Shown here: positions 26,500-35,359 of the stretch, one piece after another
Position numbering within the stretch: the stretch's first letter is position 1
Layout of the letters: each line of letters starts with the position of its first letter
Source of the DNA: Permianibacter sp046297695
GTDB lineage: Bacteria > Pseudomonadota > Gammaproteobacteria > Enterobacterales > Permianibacteraceae
Length of the DNA stretch: 64,000 bases
Direction: 5' to 3'
Assembly (NCBI GenBank): GCA_046297695.1
Contig: JBKBHF010000001.1
Span: forward strand, 169,117 to 233,116
Program-made: the position numbers and the translations under genes
The notes under the pieces: generated by a model
Database searches by the model: none
What the model saw: the letters and a program-made list of their open reading frames with translations, nothing else
Told to the model about the DNA's origin: nothing

Positions 26500-27753
26500 A
26501 TGGAATTAAATGAGAGTCCCACCCAAGGCACGTTGTTTGGAAAACGAACCATTCTTGAACACTGCCTGTTTTGGGGTTTGATAATACTGGCTGTTGGGAT
26601 TTTTTGGTTTAGTGACCGCGGCTACTACCATCGAGCTTACAATCTCCTCATTGCTCTTCCAGCAGCATTGGCTGCGCTTCGACATTCGGAAAAACTGCGG
26701 CCATATCTGTCTAGCAAGCTCTTCCTGCTCGTGGTTGGCTTGGTGTTGTGGGCGGCGATATCGACTTGTTGGGCGGAGTTCGCAGACACGTCATCACGCA
26801 CAGATTCCGACTTTTTCCGTTACGCGCTTGCGCCGATCTGGCTATTTTTAGCGACATTCTATCTTGCGCAAGTGAATTCTCGTGCTTGGCTTTTAGCACT
26901 GCACATAGCAACAGCCTTGGCGACCATCAGCGTTCTGTATTTCATCATTCACTATCAGCAACTGCTCCCGGACGGATATTGGCTTCCTCCACCCGGTGGG
27001 CGCATGGTTGGCTACCATGGCCTTTACAATGCATTACTGACAGGGCATGTGATCGGCTTCTTTCTGGTTGCTTCCGTAGCCCTCGCGTTGAAGTCAAATC
27101 GGTTCTGGTGGCTTGCAGCCTTTGTCTGTGCAGTCGGCGTCATGCTGACCGGCGCCAGAACCACAATGATTGCCTCAGCCCTAGCGGTTGCAGTGGTCCT
27201 GCTGATGTTGGGCAAACAGATCAATTGGAGGGCGCTCATGTTTTTCTCAGCGGCCTGCCTGCTTCTCTCCATAATGTTTTGGGATGGATTGTTTCATCGT
27301 GGGATATCTGTTCGGCCCCAGATCTGGTATCAGGCTTGGCAAGCGATTGAAGCATCACCTTGGTATGGAGTTGGCTGGGGCACGCCATGGAGACTAGTGG
27401 TCGATGCAGTGGACCAACCATTTGTGGACCCTCACAACCTTACCCTGGCTGTCTGGCGTGATTTGGGGCTACCTGGTTTGGTGCTGTGGCTGGGTGCGTG
27501 GGGTGCAGGATTGCACCTTGCATGGAAGAGTCGACATCTGCTGCTTGGCTTGATGAGCCTCGGTCTGCTCGTTTATGGATTCACTGCAAGCATGGGAGAA
27601 GGGGCAAGCTTCCTATCTCGCCCCAAAGAGCATTGGTTTTTGGTATGGCTACCACTGGCAATCACCGCAACGCTTTTCGTACCACGGCCATCCACGGCTT
27701 CAGCGCACGTTGCAACCGTACCTAACCCAACCACTTCAGCAAGTGATAGCTAG
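26500..27753 (+). CDS. waaL: O-antigen ligase (WaaL/Wzy_C family)
   Basis: 417 aa, about ten to twelve membrane segments. The large periplasmic loop has RPQIWYQAWQAIEASPWYGVGWG and the near-invariant His in DPHN (310-313), with Arg in TGAR (218-221); these mark the Wzy_C ligase family that transfers polymer from undecaprenyl diphosphate to lipid A-core. A second, different polymerase (wzy) is encoded at 42.8-44.2 kb, so ligase is the better call here, though Wzy_C proteins can also be polymerases or protein glycosyltransferases. Overlaps the convergent gene by 4 bp. Confidence 0.8.
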   Translation: MELNESPTQGTLFGKRTILEHCLFWGLIILAVGIFWFSDRGYYHRAYNLLIALPAALAALRHSEKLRPYLSSKLFLLVVGLVLWAAISTCWAEFADTSSRTDSDFFRYALAPIWLFLATFYLAQVNSRAWLLALHIATALATISVLYFIIHYQQLLPDGYWLPPPGGRMVGYHGLYNALLTGHVIGFFLVASVALALKSNRFWWLAAFVCAVGVMLTGARTTMIASALAVAVVLLMLGKQINWRALMFFSAACLLLSIMFWDGLFHRGISVRPQIWYQAWQAIEASPWYGVGWGTPWRLVVDAVDQPFVDPHNLTLAVWRDLGLPGLVLWLGAWGAGLHLAWKSRHLLLGLMSLGLLVYGFTASMGEGASFLSRPKEHWFLVWLPLAITATLFVPRPSTASAHVATVPNPTTSASDS

Positions 27754-29276
27754 AGCTTACTCATCAAATTCTCTACTGCTGCATCAAAATACATCTGCCA
27801 CTCCGGAGATATCATGGATTCGCAGTCTTCCTGCGCATAACCGGTATTCAAACGTTGCTCCAGAGTGGGCGTGTAGTAGATATAACCATTGCTGTAGCCA
27901 ACGATGTAGGCATTTTTTTCTTTGTATTTCTCTTTTATTGCAATCCCGATTTCAACAGAAAGTTCACCGGGGAAAGTAATAAAACGGGCATCACCAATGC
28001 GGAAACCGCTAAATTCCGCCACAATCTCGTCCCGTTTTTCATCGTCAATTCGCTTCTGATGCTTCAACAGCAGCTCATGATTCACCCTGAGTCGCGTCAA
28101 CTGCTCGATCGCATAGATATTACTCAGGTAGCGCTTGACGTTCTCCCTCTTTTCCTGGTCAAGAACGGCCAAGTCGCTGAGGTTATTGGCGGAATCACTC
28201 AGATAACGATACTTTGAAGCGGATGGAAAAGAAGGATTCAGCTGCTGTTGAACATACAGTTCAACGAAAGAACGGAAATCAAGACTGGTAGGTTGAATAC
28301 CTTCAATCAGAGCTTGTTGTTCCCTAATGTTTTTCTGAATTCGCGCATGGATGTCGCGTGCAACGGGTAATCGCACCATCTCATACTGGAACTGGAACGC
28401 AGAACTATCTGGTTTTGTTTTACGCCATACCTCCAGAACCCTCAGAGCCATACGTTCTCCAATGGGTTTTGAGTCTCGCACCCGATGAATATCTTTGTAT
28501 CCACGAGGATTCACATCGCCAGCAGCGCCCTGGAGGAACAATGAAACGGTATCTCCTCCGATGACATTCTCAATTGCTTCGGAAGCAAAACCCGGATAGT
28601 CAGAGGAGTTCATGACACCAGGACGGCCAAGAATCGGATGTGCAGAAAAATTGTACAGTACAGCAATAGGCGCTCCTTCAACAGAATCAACGCGAACCAC
28701 ACCAATCTCTGGATCAATCTTTCCTGTCGACAACATTTCACTATCGTTTGGCAAAGCATAGGCATGACGAACATCAATTTCTCTGCCATCAATCAACTTG
28801 ATTCGCCGATTCTCCGATATGGAGTTTTCATAGGTTATACCTCGACCAACCACGGCCGGACGCAGTTTGCTAAAGGCTTTTCTCGCGGCAGAAATGGCCA
28901 GCACATCAATATCCTGGCGAACCACGGTATGTGCATGACTTGCGGTGACAACAACATTCTCTGCCTTGACCCCAAACTCCCTTGCAAGCTGTCCTTTTAC
29001 TTTCTGTACGAAATCGCTCGGCAATCTCCCAATCTCAGCCAACGCAACCACATCGATTGCCATGAGGAAAACGGTTTCGCGTCCCTTCTGCAAGGCAAGC
29101 ACCCTGACATATGAGTTGCCACTGGCACTGACGGTATGATCGGTGATTTCTACCTTTGCCGCGCCGGCACGCAAAATCTCCTGAGCGTTAACCGATGGCA
29201 ACAGGATAAAGCCGAACACGAATGCGGTGCTAAACAGGAAACGCACAATCAAACGACATGAACAAGCTATCGACAT
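27750..29276 (-). CDS. Exported neutral-ceramidase-fold hydrolase, catalytic Ser replaced
   Basis: 508 aa with a signal peptide (cleavage near VNA-QE, about residue 31). It follows the neutral/alkaline ceramidase N-terminal domain: AAKVEITD, the zinc-site SHAHT (113-117), SAHP (211-214), GDVNP (253-257) and a late YSNGYIYYTPT segment. In ceramidases the hexapeptide GDVSPN carries the nucleophilic Ser; here it is Asn. The C-terminal domain of true ceramidases is absent. So an amidase on ceramide is unlikely; a zinc hydrolase on another, perhaps glycan, substrate is an inference. Lies 63 bp downstream of the GH78 gene, also exported, so the two probably work together outside the cytoplasm. Confidence 0.7.
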   Translation of the reverse strand: MSIACSCRLIVRFLFSTAFVFGFILLPSVNAQEILRAGAAKVEITDHTVSASGNSYVRVLALQKGRETVFLMAIDVVALAEIGRLPSDFVQKVKGQLAREFGVKAENVVVTASHAHTVVRQDIDVLAISAARKAFSKLRPAVVGRGITYENSISENRRIKLIDGREIDVRHAYALPNDSEMLSTGKIDPEIGVVRVDSVEGAPIAVLYNFSAHPILGRPGVMNSSDYPGFASEAIENVIGGDTVSLFLQGAAGDVNPRGYKDIHRVRDSKPIGERMALRVLEVWRKTKPDSSAFQFQYEMVRLPVARDIHARIQKNIREQQALIEGIQPTSLDFRSFVELYVQQQLNPSFPSASKYRYLSDSANNLSDLAVLDQEKRENVKRYLSNIYAIEQLTRLRVNHELLLKHQKRIDDEKRDEIVAEFSGFRIGDARFITFPGELSVEIGIAIKEKYKEKNAYIVGYSNGYIYYTPTLEQRLNTGYAQEDCESMISPEWQMYFDAAVENLMSKL

Positions 29277-29339
29277 AAGCGCCCCATCAACAACTTACCG
29301 TGGCTGGAAAAAGATTCGATCTGCAGCAAGGCTCAGCTA

Positions 29340-31628
29340 TCAATCTACAACAATCTCGTGAGAACCAGCAGGGACATTATCAATAACCACGAACCCGCCT
29401 TCCATCAGACCAGAACGCTCTACCTTGTTGACACTTACTCGAACTTCCCGTTCGTTTTTGGAAACGGGGATTTTCAGAATGGCCTCACTATTTGCCGGTA
29501 TCGTCACATTGAGAAGTAGCTTATTACCCCACTTCTTCTCGAAGTAAACCTCGATATCCCCCCTAATGCTGGGATAGCGAATCTTTGCCCATTTCAGGGA
29601 CCCCGGCTGAGGCTTGATCAATATCTTTCCAAAACCAGGAGTGAGTGGAGAAATCCCCATAAGTCGGTGCGGAATAATATTGGCAGGTGCAGCTCCCCAA
29701 GCATGGTTCCAATCCATGTTTGGCTTGAATGCGATGTCCCACGCTTCAGTCGTAATGGTGCTACCACTACGAAGCATGTTGTACCAACTGCGTTGAGATT
29801 TCGAGGTAAGTAAAGCTAGCGCATGGTCCGCAGCATGGTGTTCATAAAGAGCCTCCAGCAGAAACTGAGCGCCGTATGGACTGCAAGCCATCCCCCTCGA
29901 CTGAACAAAGCCAAGCACTGCGGCGACATCCTTCTCGTCAACCAGGCCAAATGCCAGCGGAAACATATTCCCGTGCAGCGAATAATGCTCTACTGACACC
30001 CCGTCACGATATAGCCGCTTCTCTTTGTCAAAAAAGCTGTTTCTGAATATCTCCCGAAATTGCTTCGCTCGGCTCTCAAAGAAAATCGCATCCTCTGTTC
30101 TTCCCACCACCTCTGCGATACGTCTCATCAAATCAATGACCCTATAGTGATAGGCATTGATCACGACATTATATGTGGAGAAAACAAACCCGTCCGTTTC
30201 CCCGTCCTTGGTGATCACCCCTGCCTGCGGCCAATCAACCAGATCGCCGATTTTTCCCTTTACTGAGATTGACCGCATGACCTCTTCATTAAGCTTTTCT
30301 GTTCTTGTGCTGATTAACCCTGTCTCGTCGGCAAGAGCAACAAGTGTCTTACTTTTTAGAGCGTCATAATGTTGGCGCAAGGAATCAGAATTTCCAGTGT
30401 AGAGATAATCATTCCAAGCCAGGATAACAGACTGCATGATCCACTCTGTCGGCCATGTTGGATGTTTCATCAGGTACTCATGCGTATATCGTGCGAGGGC
30501 ATACTCTTGGTCTACTGCATAGTGTCCAAGTTGACTGATAAGAGCATCCGCTTCATATGGTATGCGCTCCCTATCCCCATCGACATAGATTCCAGCAAAT
30601 GTTGTTGCTTTGATGGAGTACCGACTAAGCTCCCATACCGAGTTCAGTACGGGATCTGAGCTTTCAAACGCAGATCTTTCTTCATCAAAAGGCGAGTAAA
30701 CAGCCTCCTGAACAACGCTCAGGTCCTTCTTTGACTCTCGGTATCCCTCAATCTCAACATAACGAAACGGAGTCACTTCGCCAATATAATCCGGCATCAG
30801 AACCGCACCATCTCGAGTTCTGGTGTTTAGATCATCAGGGGTCACTGCGATGATGTAGGTGTGAAATCCGGGCTGTACCGTCAATACTTCTCTTCTGTAT
30901 CGAATGGAACCAGGCGGATTTCGATTGACAGAGTCTCCTTCAATTTGTTCACCCAGATGAACTTGGATGACATAGGGCTCAGCCCCTCCATGAAGAGACA
31001 AACGCAAACGCCCGAACGCTGCCTTACCAAAATCTATCATCAGACGATCTTGAGAAATGCTTCTGACAGATCGAGGTAGCACATCATGCTTCTGCACCAG
31101 ATGTCTTGCAGTACCATATTCAGCAGGATCGGCCCCCATTCTAAAGCCCTGCACCCTGGATTGCGAAGATTCACCGTCTTCCGTCCAAACGGTTACACGC
31201 CAGAAATACACCGCGTCGCCAGCCAGCTGCTGTCCAGAATACGGCACATTAATTGAATCTGAAGAGTAAACTTTTCCGCTGTCCCAGACAGGAGAAAGCC
31301 CCAACTCGGCATCTTTCGGTGTCTGGAAAACTTTCAACTGGTAGGCATGTTGACGAATCACCTTACGTGAATGTCCTGCATTCAATTGCCAACCAAAAAA
31401 AGGTCGAGACTGTTGGATCACTACATAGTTCGTTCGTTCGTTTCGCCTTGAAGCACTCAACAAATCCAAATTTGATGAATAGCCACTTACCAGCACAACA
31501 TCTGGTCGCAAAAGAAAGTTGATAGAAGGTCTAACTACTTGGAAGGTGTCAGAGGCCATAACCGGTCCCACCAGGACCGCCAGTAAGGACAAAAAAAAGC
31601 CACAAACTACGTATGACATGACCCTCAT
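29340..31628 (-). CDS. Exported GH78 alpha-L-rhamnosidase-like enzyme
   Basis: 762 aa from ATG 31628 (GAGGG 7 nt upstream), with a signal peptide ending near PVMA-SD (residue 25). After an Ig-like N-terminal domain and a concanavalin-like domain comes the (alpha/alpha)6 barrel: DGDRERIPYEADA (350-362) carries the acidic catalytic cluster of family 78, and TTEAWD (626-631) the second conserved Glu; WNHAWGAAPANII and a C-terminal beta domain follow. GH78 enzymes remove alpha-L-rhamnose. A rml operon in the same window makes rhamnose available for the cell's own polymer, so the enzyme may trim or recycle it. Separated from the biosynthetic operon by a terminator. Confidence 0.83.
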   Translation of the reverse strand: MRVMSYVVCGFFLSLLAVLVGPVMASDTFQVVRPSINFLLRPDVVLVSGYSSNLDLLSASRRNERTNYVVIQQSRPFFGWQLNAGHSRKVIRQHAYQLKVFQTPKDAELGLSPVWDSGKVYSSDSINVPYSGQQLAGDAVYFWRVTVWTEDGESSQSRVQGFRMGADPAEYGTARHLVQKHDVLPRSVRSISQDRLMIDFGKAAFGRLRLSLHGGAEPYVIQVHLGEQIEGDSVNRNPPGSIRYRREVLTVQPGFHTYIIAVTPDDLNTRTRDGAVLMPDYIGEVTPFRYVEIEGYRESKKDLSVVQEAVYSPFDEERSAFESSDPVLNSVWELSRYSIKATTFAGIYVDGDRERIPYEADALISQLGHYAVDQEYALARYTHEYLMKHPTWPTEWIMQSVILAWNDYLYTGNSDSLRQHYDALKSKTLVALADETGLISTRTEKLNEEVMRSISVKGKIGDLVDWPQAGVITKDGETDGFVFSTYNVVINAYHYRVIDLMRRIAEVVGRTEDAIFFESRAKQFREIFRNSFFDKEKRLYRDGVSVEHYSLHGNMFPLAFGLVDEKDVAAVLGFVQSRGMACSPYGAQFLLEALYEHHAADHALALLTSKSQRSWYNMLRSGSTITTEAWDIAFKPNMDWNHAWGAAPANIIPHRLMGISPLTPGFGKILIKPQPGSLKWAKIRYPSIRGDIEVYFEKKWGNKLLLNVTIPANSEAILKIPVSKNEREVRVSVNKVERSGLMEGGFVVIDNVPAGSHEIVVD

Positions 31629-31674
31629 CAGGTATCCCTCATTCTGCCGACACTTTTCCAATGCCTTTAAACAA

Positions 31675-31697
31675 AAGCCTCCCGAAAAAGGAGGCTT
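31675..31697 (-). terminator. Terminator between DegT and GH78 genes
   Basis: Minus strand AAGCCTCC, 7-nt loop TTTTTCG, GGAGGCTT followed by TTGTTTAAA. It ends the main O-antigen operon and sets the two exported hydrolases apart. Confidence 0.7.
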
Positions 31698-31723
31698 CTA
31701 TCACAAGATCACAATGATCTGAA

Positions 31724-32899
31724 TCATCTTCTTGCGTGCTTGGCGACATCTATAATCGCTTCACAGGTTTTGTCCACTTCTTCCTGGGTCAACGTAGGAT
31801 GGACCAAGAACATCAAGCTCGTCTCACCAAGCAACTTGGCGTTAGGAAGCCGATTGGCGGGGCGGAACGAGGTCGCGTCAAAGGCTTTTTCGAGGTAAAC
31901 CTCTGAACAAGAGCCGCTATAGCACGGAACACCTCGCGCATTCACTTCCGCCATGAATCGGTCACGGCTCCAATCCGTCTTGGCTATATCAGCATTGAAG
32001 AACGCATAAGCGCGATACCAAGCATGCGTGAGTCCTTTACCAGGGCGAGGTACACGCAGAATTCCAGACTGCTCACACGCATCCAGTATGCGAATCGCGT
32101 TTTGTTGTCGAGCTTTGTGCCACGTTGGCATTTTCTGCAGCTGCAGCCTCCCGATGGCAGCTTGCATCTCCAACATCCGCCAGTTGGTGCCGAAAGTCTC
32201 GTGCAACCAACGGAACCCCGGTGGGTGTTGACGGTTGTATACTGCATCCCAACTTTTGCCGTGGTCTTTGTAAGACCACGCTTGTGTCCACAAAGTAGGG
32301 TCGTTGGTGGTCAGCATGCCCCCCTCTCCGCCAGTCGTAATAATTTTGTCCTGACAAAACGACCAGGCATTGGCATGGCCAAAGCTACCGACAGACTGGC
32401 CATCTATGTATGCACCATGCGCTTGTGCACAATCTTCGATCACCTTGATACCACGAGTTTCCGCAAGAGCCATGATCCCCTTCATGTCACATGGCCAGCC
32501 AGCCAAGTGCACACAAACAATTGCCCTTGTGCGTGGAGACAGAACCGCTTCGATAGTCGAGACCGATATATTCTGTGAGTCGGGGTCAACATCGGCGAAC
32601 ACGGGGGTGGCACCGGCATTCACGATGCTGCTGACAGAAGCAAGGAATGTTCGCGGAGTAACAATAACCTCATCACCAACACCGATCCCCAGCACTTTCA
32701 AAGCAAGGTCAATGGCGACTGTCCCGTTGAATACTGAAACGGCATGCCTCGTACCAGACCACGCAGCAAACTCTTTCTCGAACTCGCGACACTCCTGACC
32801 GGTCCAGTAATTGACGCGGTTCGACAGAAGCACTTTTGATACGGCATCAGCTTCTTGCTGATCGAAGCTTGGCCATGGAGAAAACTGTGTATTTAGCAT
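31724..32899 (-). CDS. DegT/DnrJ/EryC1 aminotransferase (PglE-like)
   Basis: 391 aa PLP enzyme adding an amino group to a keto nucleotide sugar. IEDCAQAHGA (154-163) holds the PLP-ring Asp, and FCQDKIITTGGEGG the Schiff-base Lys185. In context the likely substrate is the 4-keto-6-deoxy sugar made by the 24.5-kb dehydratase (PglE role). A WbpE-type 3-aminotransferase for the uronic acid branch is the alternative. Last gene before the terminator. Confidence 0.88.
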   Translation of the reverse strand: MLNTQFSPWPSFDQQEADAVSKVLLSNRVNYWTGQECREFEKEFAAWSGTRHAVSVFNGTVAIDLALKVLGIGVGDEVIVTPRTFLASVSSIVNAGATPVFADVDPDSQNISVSTIEAVLSPRTRAIVCVHLAGWPCDMKGIMALAETRGIKVIEDCAQAHGAYIDGQSVGSFGHANAWSFCQDKIITTGGEGGMLTTNDPTLWTQAWSYKDHGKSWDAVYNRQHPPGFRWLHETFGTNWRMLEMQAAIGRLQLQKMPTWHKARQQNAIRILDACEQSGILRVPRPGKGLTHAWYRAYAFFNADIAKTDWSRDRFMAEVNARGVPCYSGSCSEVYLEKAFDATSFRPANRLPNAKLLGETSLMFLVHPTLTQEEVDKTCEAIIDVAKHARR

Positions 32900-32927
32900 A
32901 TCGGTATTCCATTAATAAGTATCATGG

Positions 32928-33545
32928 CTATATTGGCCGAGCCGGCACACCCGCAACCTTCCAATCATCGGGGACGTCTCGAATTACAACTGACCCAGCT
33001 CCTATTAAAACATTACTACCAATAGTGACGCCTTGCTTTACAGAAGTGCCTATACCTATCCATGTATGACAACCAACTTTGACAGCCCCTGCAAGGCTGG
33101 AACCGGGACAAACATGGGAGTATTCCCCAATTAAACAATCATGCTCAACTATGGCTCCGGTATTAACAATGGCTCCGGTAGAAACAATAGCGCCAGCATT
33201 TATCACGGCGCCTGGCATAACAACAACACCTTGATTAATCACAGAATATCTACTAACAACAGCCGATGGATGTATTAGTTTTGCCAGATTACCAAAGCCA
33301 GAGTTCAGAGATATTAGTTCATTGCGCTTCTTTGAATCACCAATAGCAACAAAGAAACTATCTCCCTCGCGCAACAATTTCCCCGCATCAGCAATTTTGC
33401 CAATAATCGGCCAATGATGTACAACGCGCTTCACAGGAAAAGCGTCGTCTACCAATGCAATATCGGACCATTCATTTGACAGCTCAGCCAAATCTGCAAC
33501 AACTGTGGCGTGACCACCACCGCCGAATATGATAAGTCTAGACAT
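32928..33545 (-). CDS. Sugar O/N-acetyltransferase, PglD/NeuD family
   Basis: 205 aa. N-terminal nucleotide-sugar binding part RLIIFGGGGHATVVADL, then left-handed beta-helix hexapeptide repeats (about 95-190) with the His-containing segment AIVEHDCLIGEYSHVCPG that provides the base in PglD. It would acetylate the 4-amino sugar from the DegT enzyme, giving UDP-diacetyl-bacillosamine. ATG 33545 has AGGTGG 8 nt upstream and overlaps the PglC-like gene by 8 bp. Confidence 0.88.
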   Translation of the reverse strand: MSRLIIFGGGGHATVVADLAELSNEWSDIALVDDAFPVKRVVHHWPIIGKIADAGKLLREGDSFFVAIGDSKKRNELISLNSGFGNLAKLIHPSAVVSRYSVINQGVVVMPGAVINAGAIVSTGAIVNTGAIVEHDCLIGEYSHVCPGSSLAGAVKVGCHTWIGIGTSVKQGVTIGSNVLIGAGSVVIRDVPDDWKVAGVPARPI

Positions 33546-34137
33546 CGGCATGACCACCTGTGAACTTCGTCATAGTTGATTCACCCGGTTGAGTAATTCC
33601 CTGCCTACGAAACACTTTAATAAAAGTGATAAAAAGGATTCGAAGATCAAGTAACAATGATCGATTGTCGACGTACCACAAATCAAGCTTGAATCGCGTC
33701 GGCCAATCAATTGCGTTTCTTCCATTAATCTGGGCCCATCCAGTAATACCCGGCCGCATTTCATGGCGCCTGAACTGCTCTTTCGAATACAATGGAAGAT
33801 ATTCCATGAGCAATGGTCGTGGACCAACTAGGCTCATGTCCCCCTTCACCACATTCCACAGCTCCGGTAGCTCATCCAGGCTCGTCGATCGCAACAAGCG
33901 TCCGAAAGCGGTCAAGCGCTCAGAATCCGGTAACAAAGCACCGCTATCGTCCCGCTGATTCGTCATGGTGCGGAACTTGTACATGATAAACGGTCTACCG
34001 TGCAGTCCAGGGCGCTGCTGTTTGAAAAGTACCGGACTACCCAGCTTGAATCGAATCATTATGAACAGGAGCAAAAAGATCGGCGCCAGGATAACTATGG
34101 CGGGTATGGTCAGGAGAAGGTCAAATGCGCGTTTCAT
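33538..34137 (-). CDS. Initiating phosphoglycosyltransferase (PglC-like)
   Basis: 199 aa monotopic sugar transferase. Hydrophobic re-entrant helix at 5-28, then KFRTM, the catalytic pair D88-E89 in STSLDELPELWNV, and DMSLVGPRP. It moves phospho-bacillosamine (or similar) from UDP to undecaprenyl phosphate and so starts each repeat unit. The short, single-helix form fits PglC rather than large WbaP proteins. Overlaps both neighbours (17 bp with the GT4 gene). Confidence 0.92.
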   Translation of the reverse strand: MKRAFDLLLTIPAIVILAPIFLLLFIMIRFKLGSPVLFKQQRPGLHGRPFIMYKFRTMTNQRDDSGALLPDSERLTAFGRLLRSTSLDELPELWNVVKGDMSLVGPRPLLMEYLPLYSKEQFRRHEMRPGITGWAQINGRNAIDWPTRFKLDLWYVDNRSLLLDLRILFITFIKVFRRQGITQPGESTMTKFTGGHADV

Positions 34138-35350
34138 CTACCGCCCCTTTCAACCAGTCGACAAACTGTTTGGACAATATCTGACGGTCAAATTTTTCTC
34201 TCGCCAGCTGCCTCGCTTTGCCCCCCATCTCTTTCAACTTTGAGCGATTGTCGGCAGCGGAGCAAAGCGCATCGGCAAATGCTTCTGGCAGCTCAGGCGC
34301 AACGGCATAACCAATCTGACGCTCTTTTATAATATCAGCTAGCCAGCCCGGGTAATTGTTCAGAACGGCTTTGCCTGAAGCAATGTAATCAAAAAACTTG
34401 TTTGGTGATGTTCCATAGTAGAACGCAGGGACATTAGCGAGCAGCTGCATGCCAATGTCCGCCGCCTCCATCAGCCCCGACAACTCAAGTTTGCTGACCG
34501 GTGGCAAAAAAACGACATTATCGAGCCCCAGAGAGGTCGCGCGCTGCTGCAAAGCCTCTTTCTCCTTCCCGTCCCCAATCAGAATGAGTTTGATGTCATT
34601 CCTATTACGCTGCTTCAATACTTGCGCTGCCGCAATCACCGAGGAAAGCCCGTTAGCGATGCCATGAGTTCCCGCATAAATGGCAATCAGGTCAGAGTCC
34701 TTGACTCCATCTGGTCGCCATGACGGCGCTGGCGCCGCAAAAATATCGAGGTCACAACCGTTCGGAATCATTGCAATGCGATCAGTTGAGACACCGCGCC
34801 GGGCGATTCCGGACGCGATGCCCGGGGACAGTGCGACCAACCGGTCCGCAGATCGATAAGAAAGCCACTCAAGGAGGCTCATGGCTGCCAGAACTATCGG
34901 ATTCTTGATAACGCCCATCGCTTTTGGCAACTCGGGCCAGAGGTCCCGAACCTCAAACACAAATGGTTTTCGTCGCAGCCATTTGGCAAAAATGCCGGGT
35001 ATACCGGCAGTCAATGGCGTGGTGGTAGCAAATACCAAGTCATATTTTTCAGATAGCGCAACCTTCACCGAGCGTATCGCGAACTTCAGAAACAGCCATG
35101 AACGCTTCAGAAAGCCGTCTTTGTTGGAGTATGGCAACTCAAACTCAATGACATCAATTCCTTCAACAGTACCTCTGCGCACGCCCGAAACATAAGGCCC
35201 CGAGAGGCCTGTCCGACCACCTGAGTACGAACCGCATACCATGGTTACCTGATGACCTGCTGCCAAAAGCGACCTGGCCATGGCATACGAACGAATCCCA
35301 GCAGAACCTTTGGGGGTCGAGAAATGCTGATGAAAATACAGAACACGCAT
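34121..35350 (-). CDS. Glycosyltransferase family 4 (WbuB-like)
   Basis: 409 aa GT-B enzyme. N-terminal MRVLYFHQHFSTPKGSAGIR, the EVRDLWPELPKAMG segment and PNGCDLDIF followed by a Rossmann domain are typical of the WbuB group, which often adds the second sugar after a HexNAc primer. It directly precedes and overlaps the PglC-like gene, which fits action on its product. Confidence 0.88.
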   Translation of the reverse strand: MRVLYFHQHFSTPKGSAGIRSYAMARSLLAAGHQVTMVCGSYSGGRTGLSGPYVSGVRRGTVEGIDVIEFELPYSNKDGFLKRSWLFLKFAIRSVKVALSEKYDLVFATTTPLTAGIPGIFAKWLRRKPFVFEVRDLWPELPKAMGVIKNPIVLAAMSLLEWLSYRSADRLVALSPGIASGIARRGVSTDRIAMIPNGCDLDIFAAPAPSWRPDGVKDSDLIAIYAGTHGIANGLSSVIAAAQVLKQRNRNDIKLILIGDGKEKEALQQRATSLGLDNVVFLPPVSKLELSGLMEAADIGMQLLANVPAFYYGTSPNKFFDYIASGKAVLNNYPGWLADIIKERQIGYAVAPELPEAFADALCSAADNRSKLKEMGGKARQLAREKFDRQILSKQFVDWLKGAVDETRI

Positions 35351-35359
35351 GTAATATGC

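Noticed and set aside
26500..27753. Second Wzy polymerase
   Set aside because: Wzy_C-type loop with DPHN and location apart from wzx favour ligase; a separate wzy-like gene is present. Not fully excluded.
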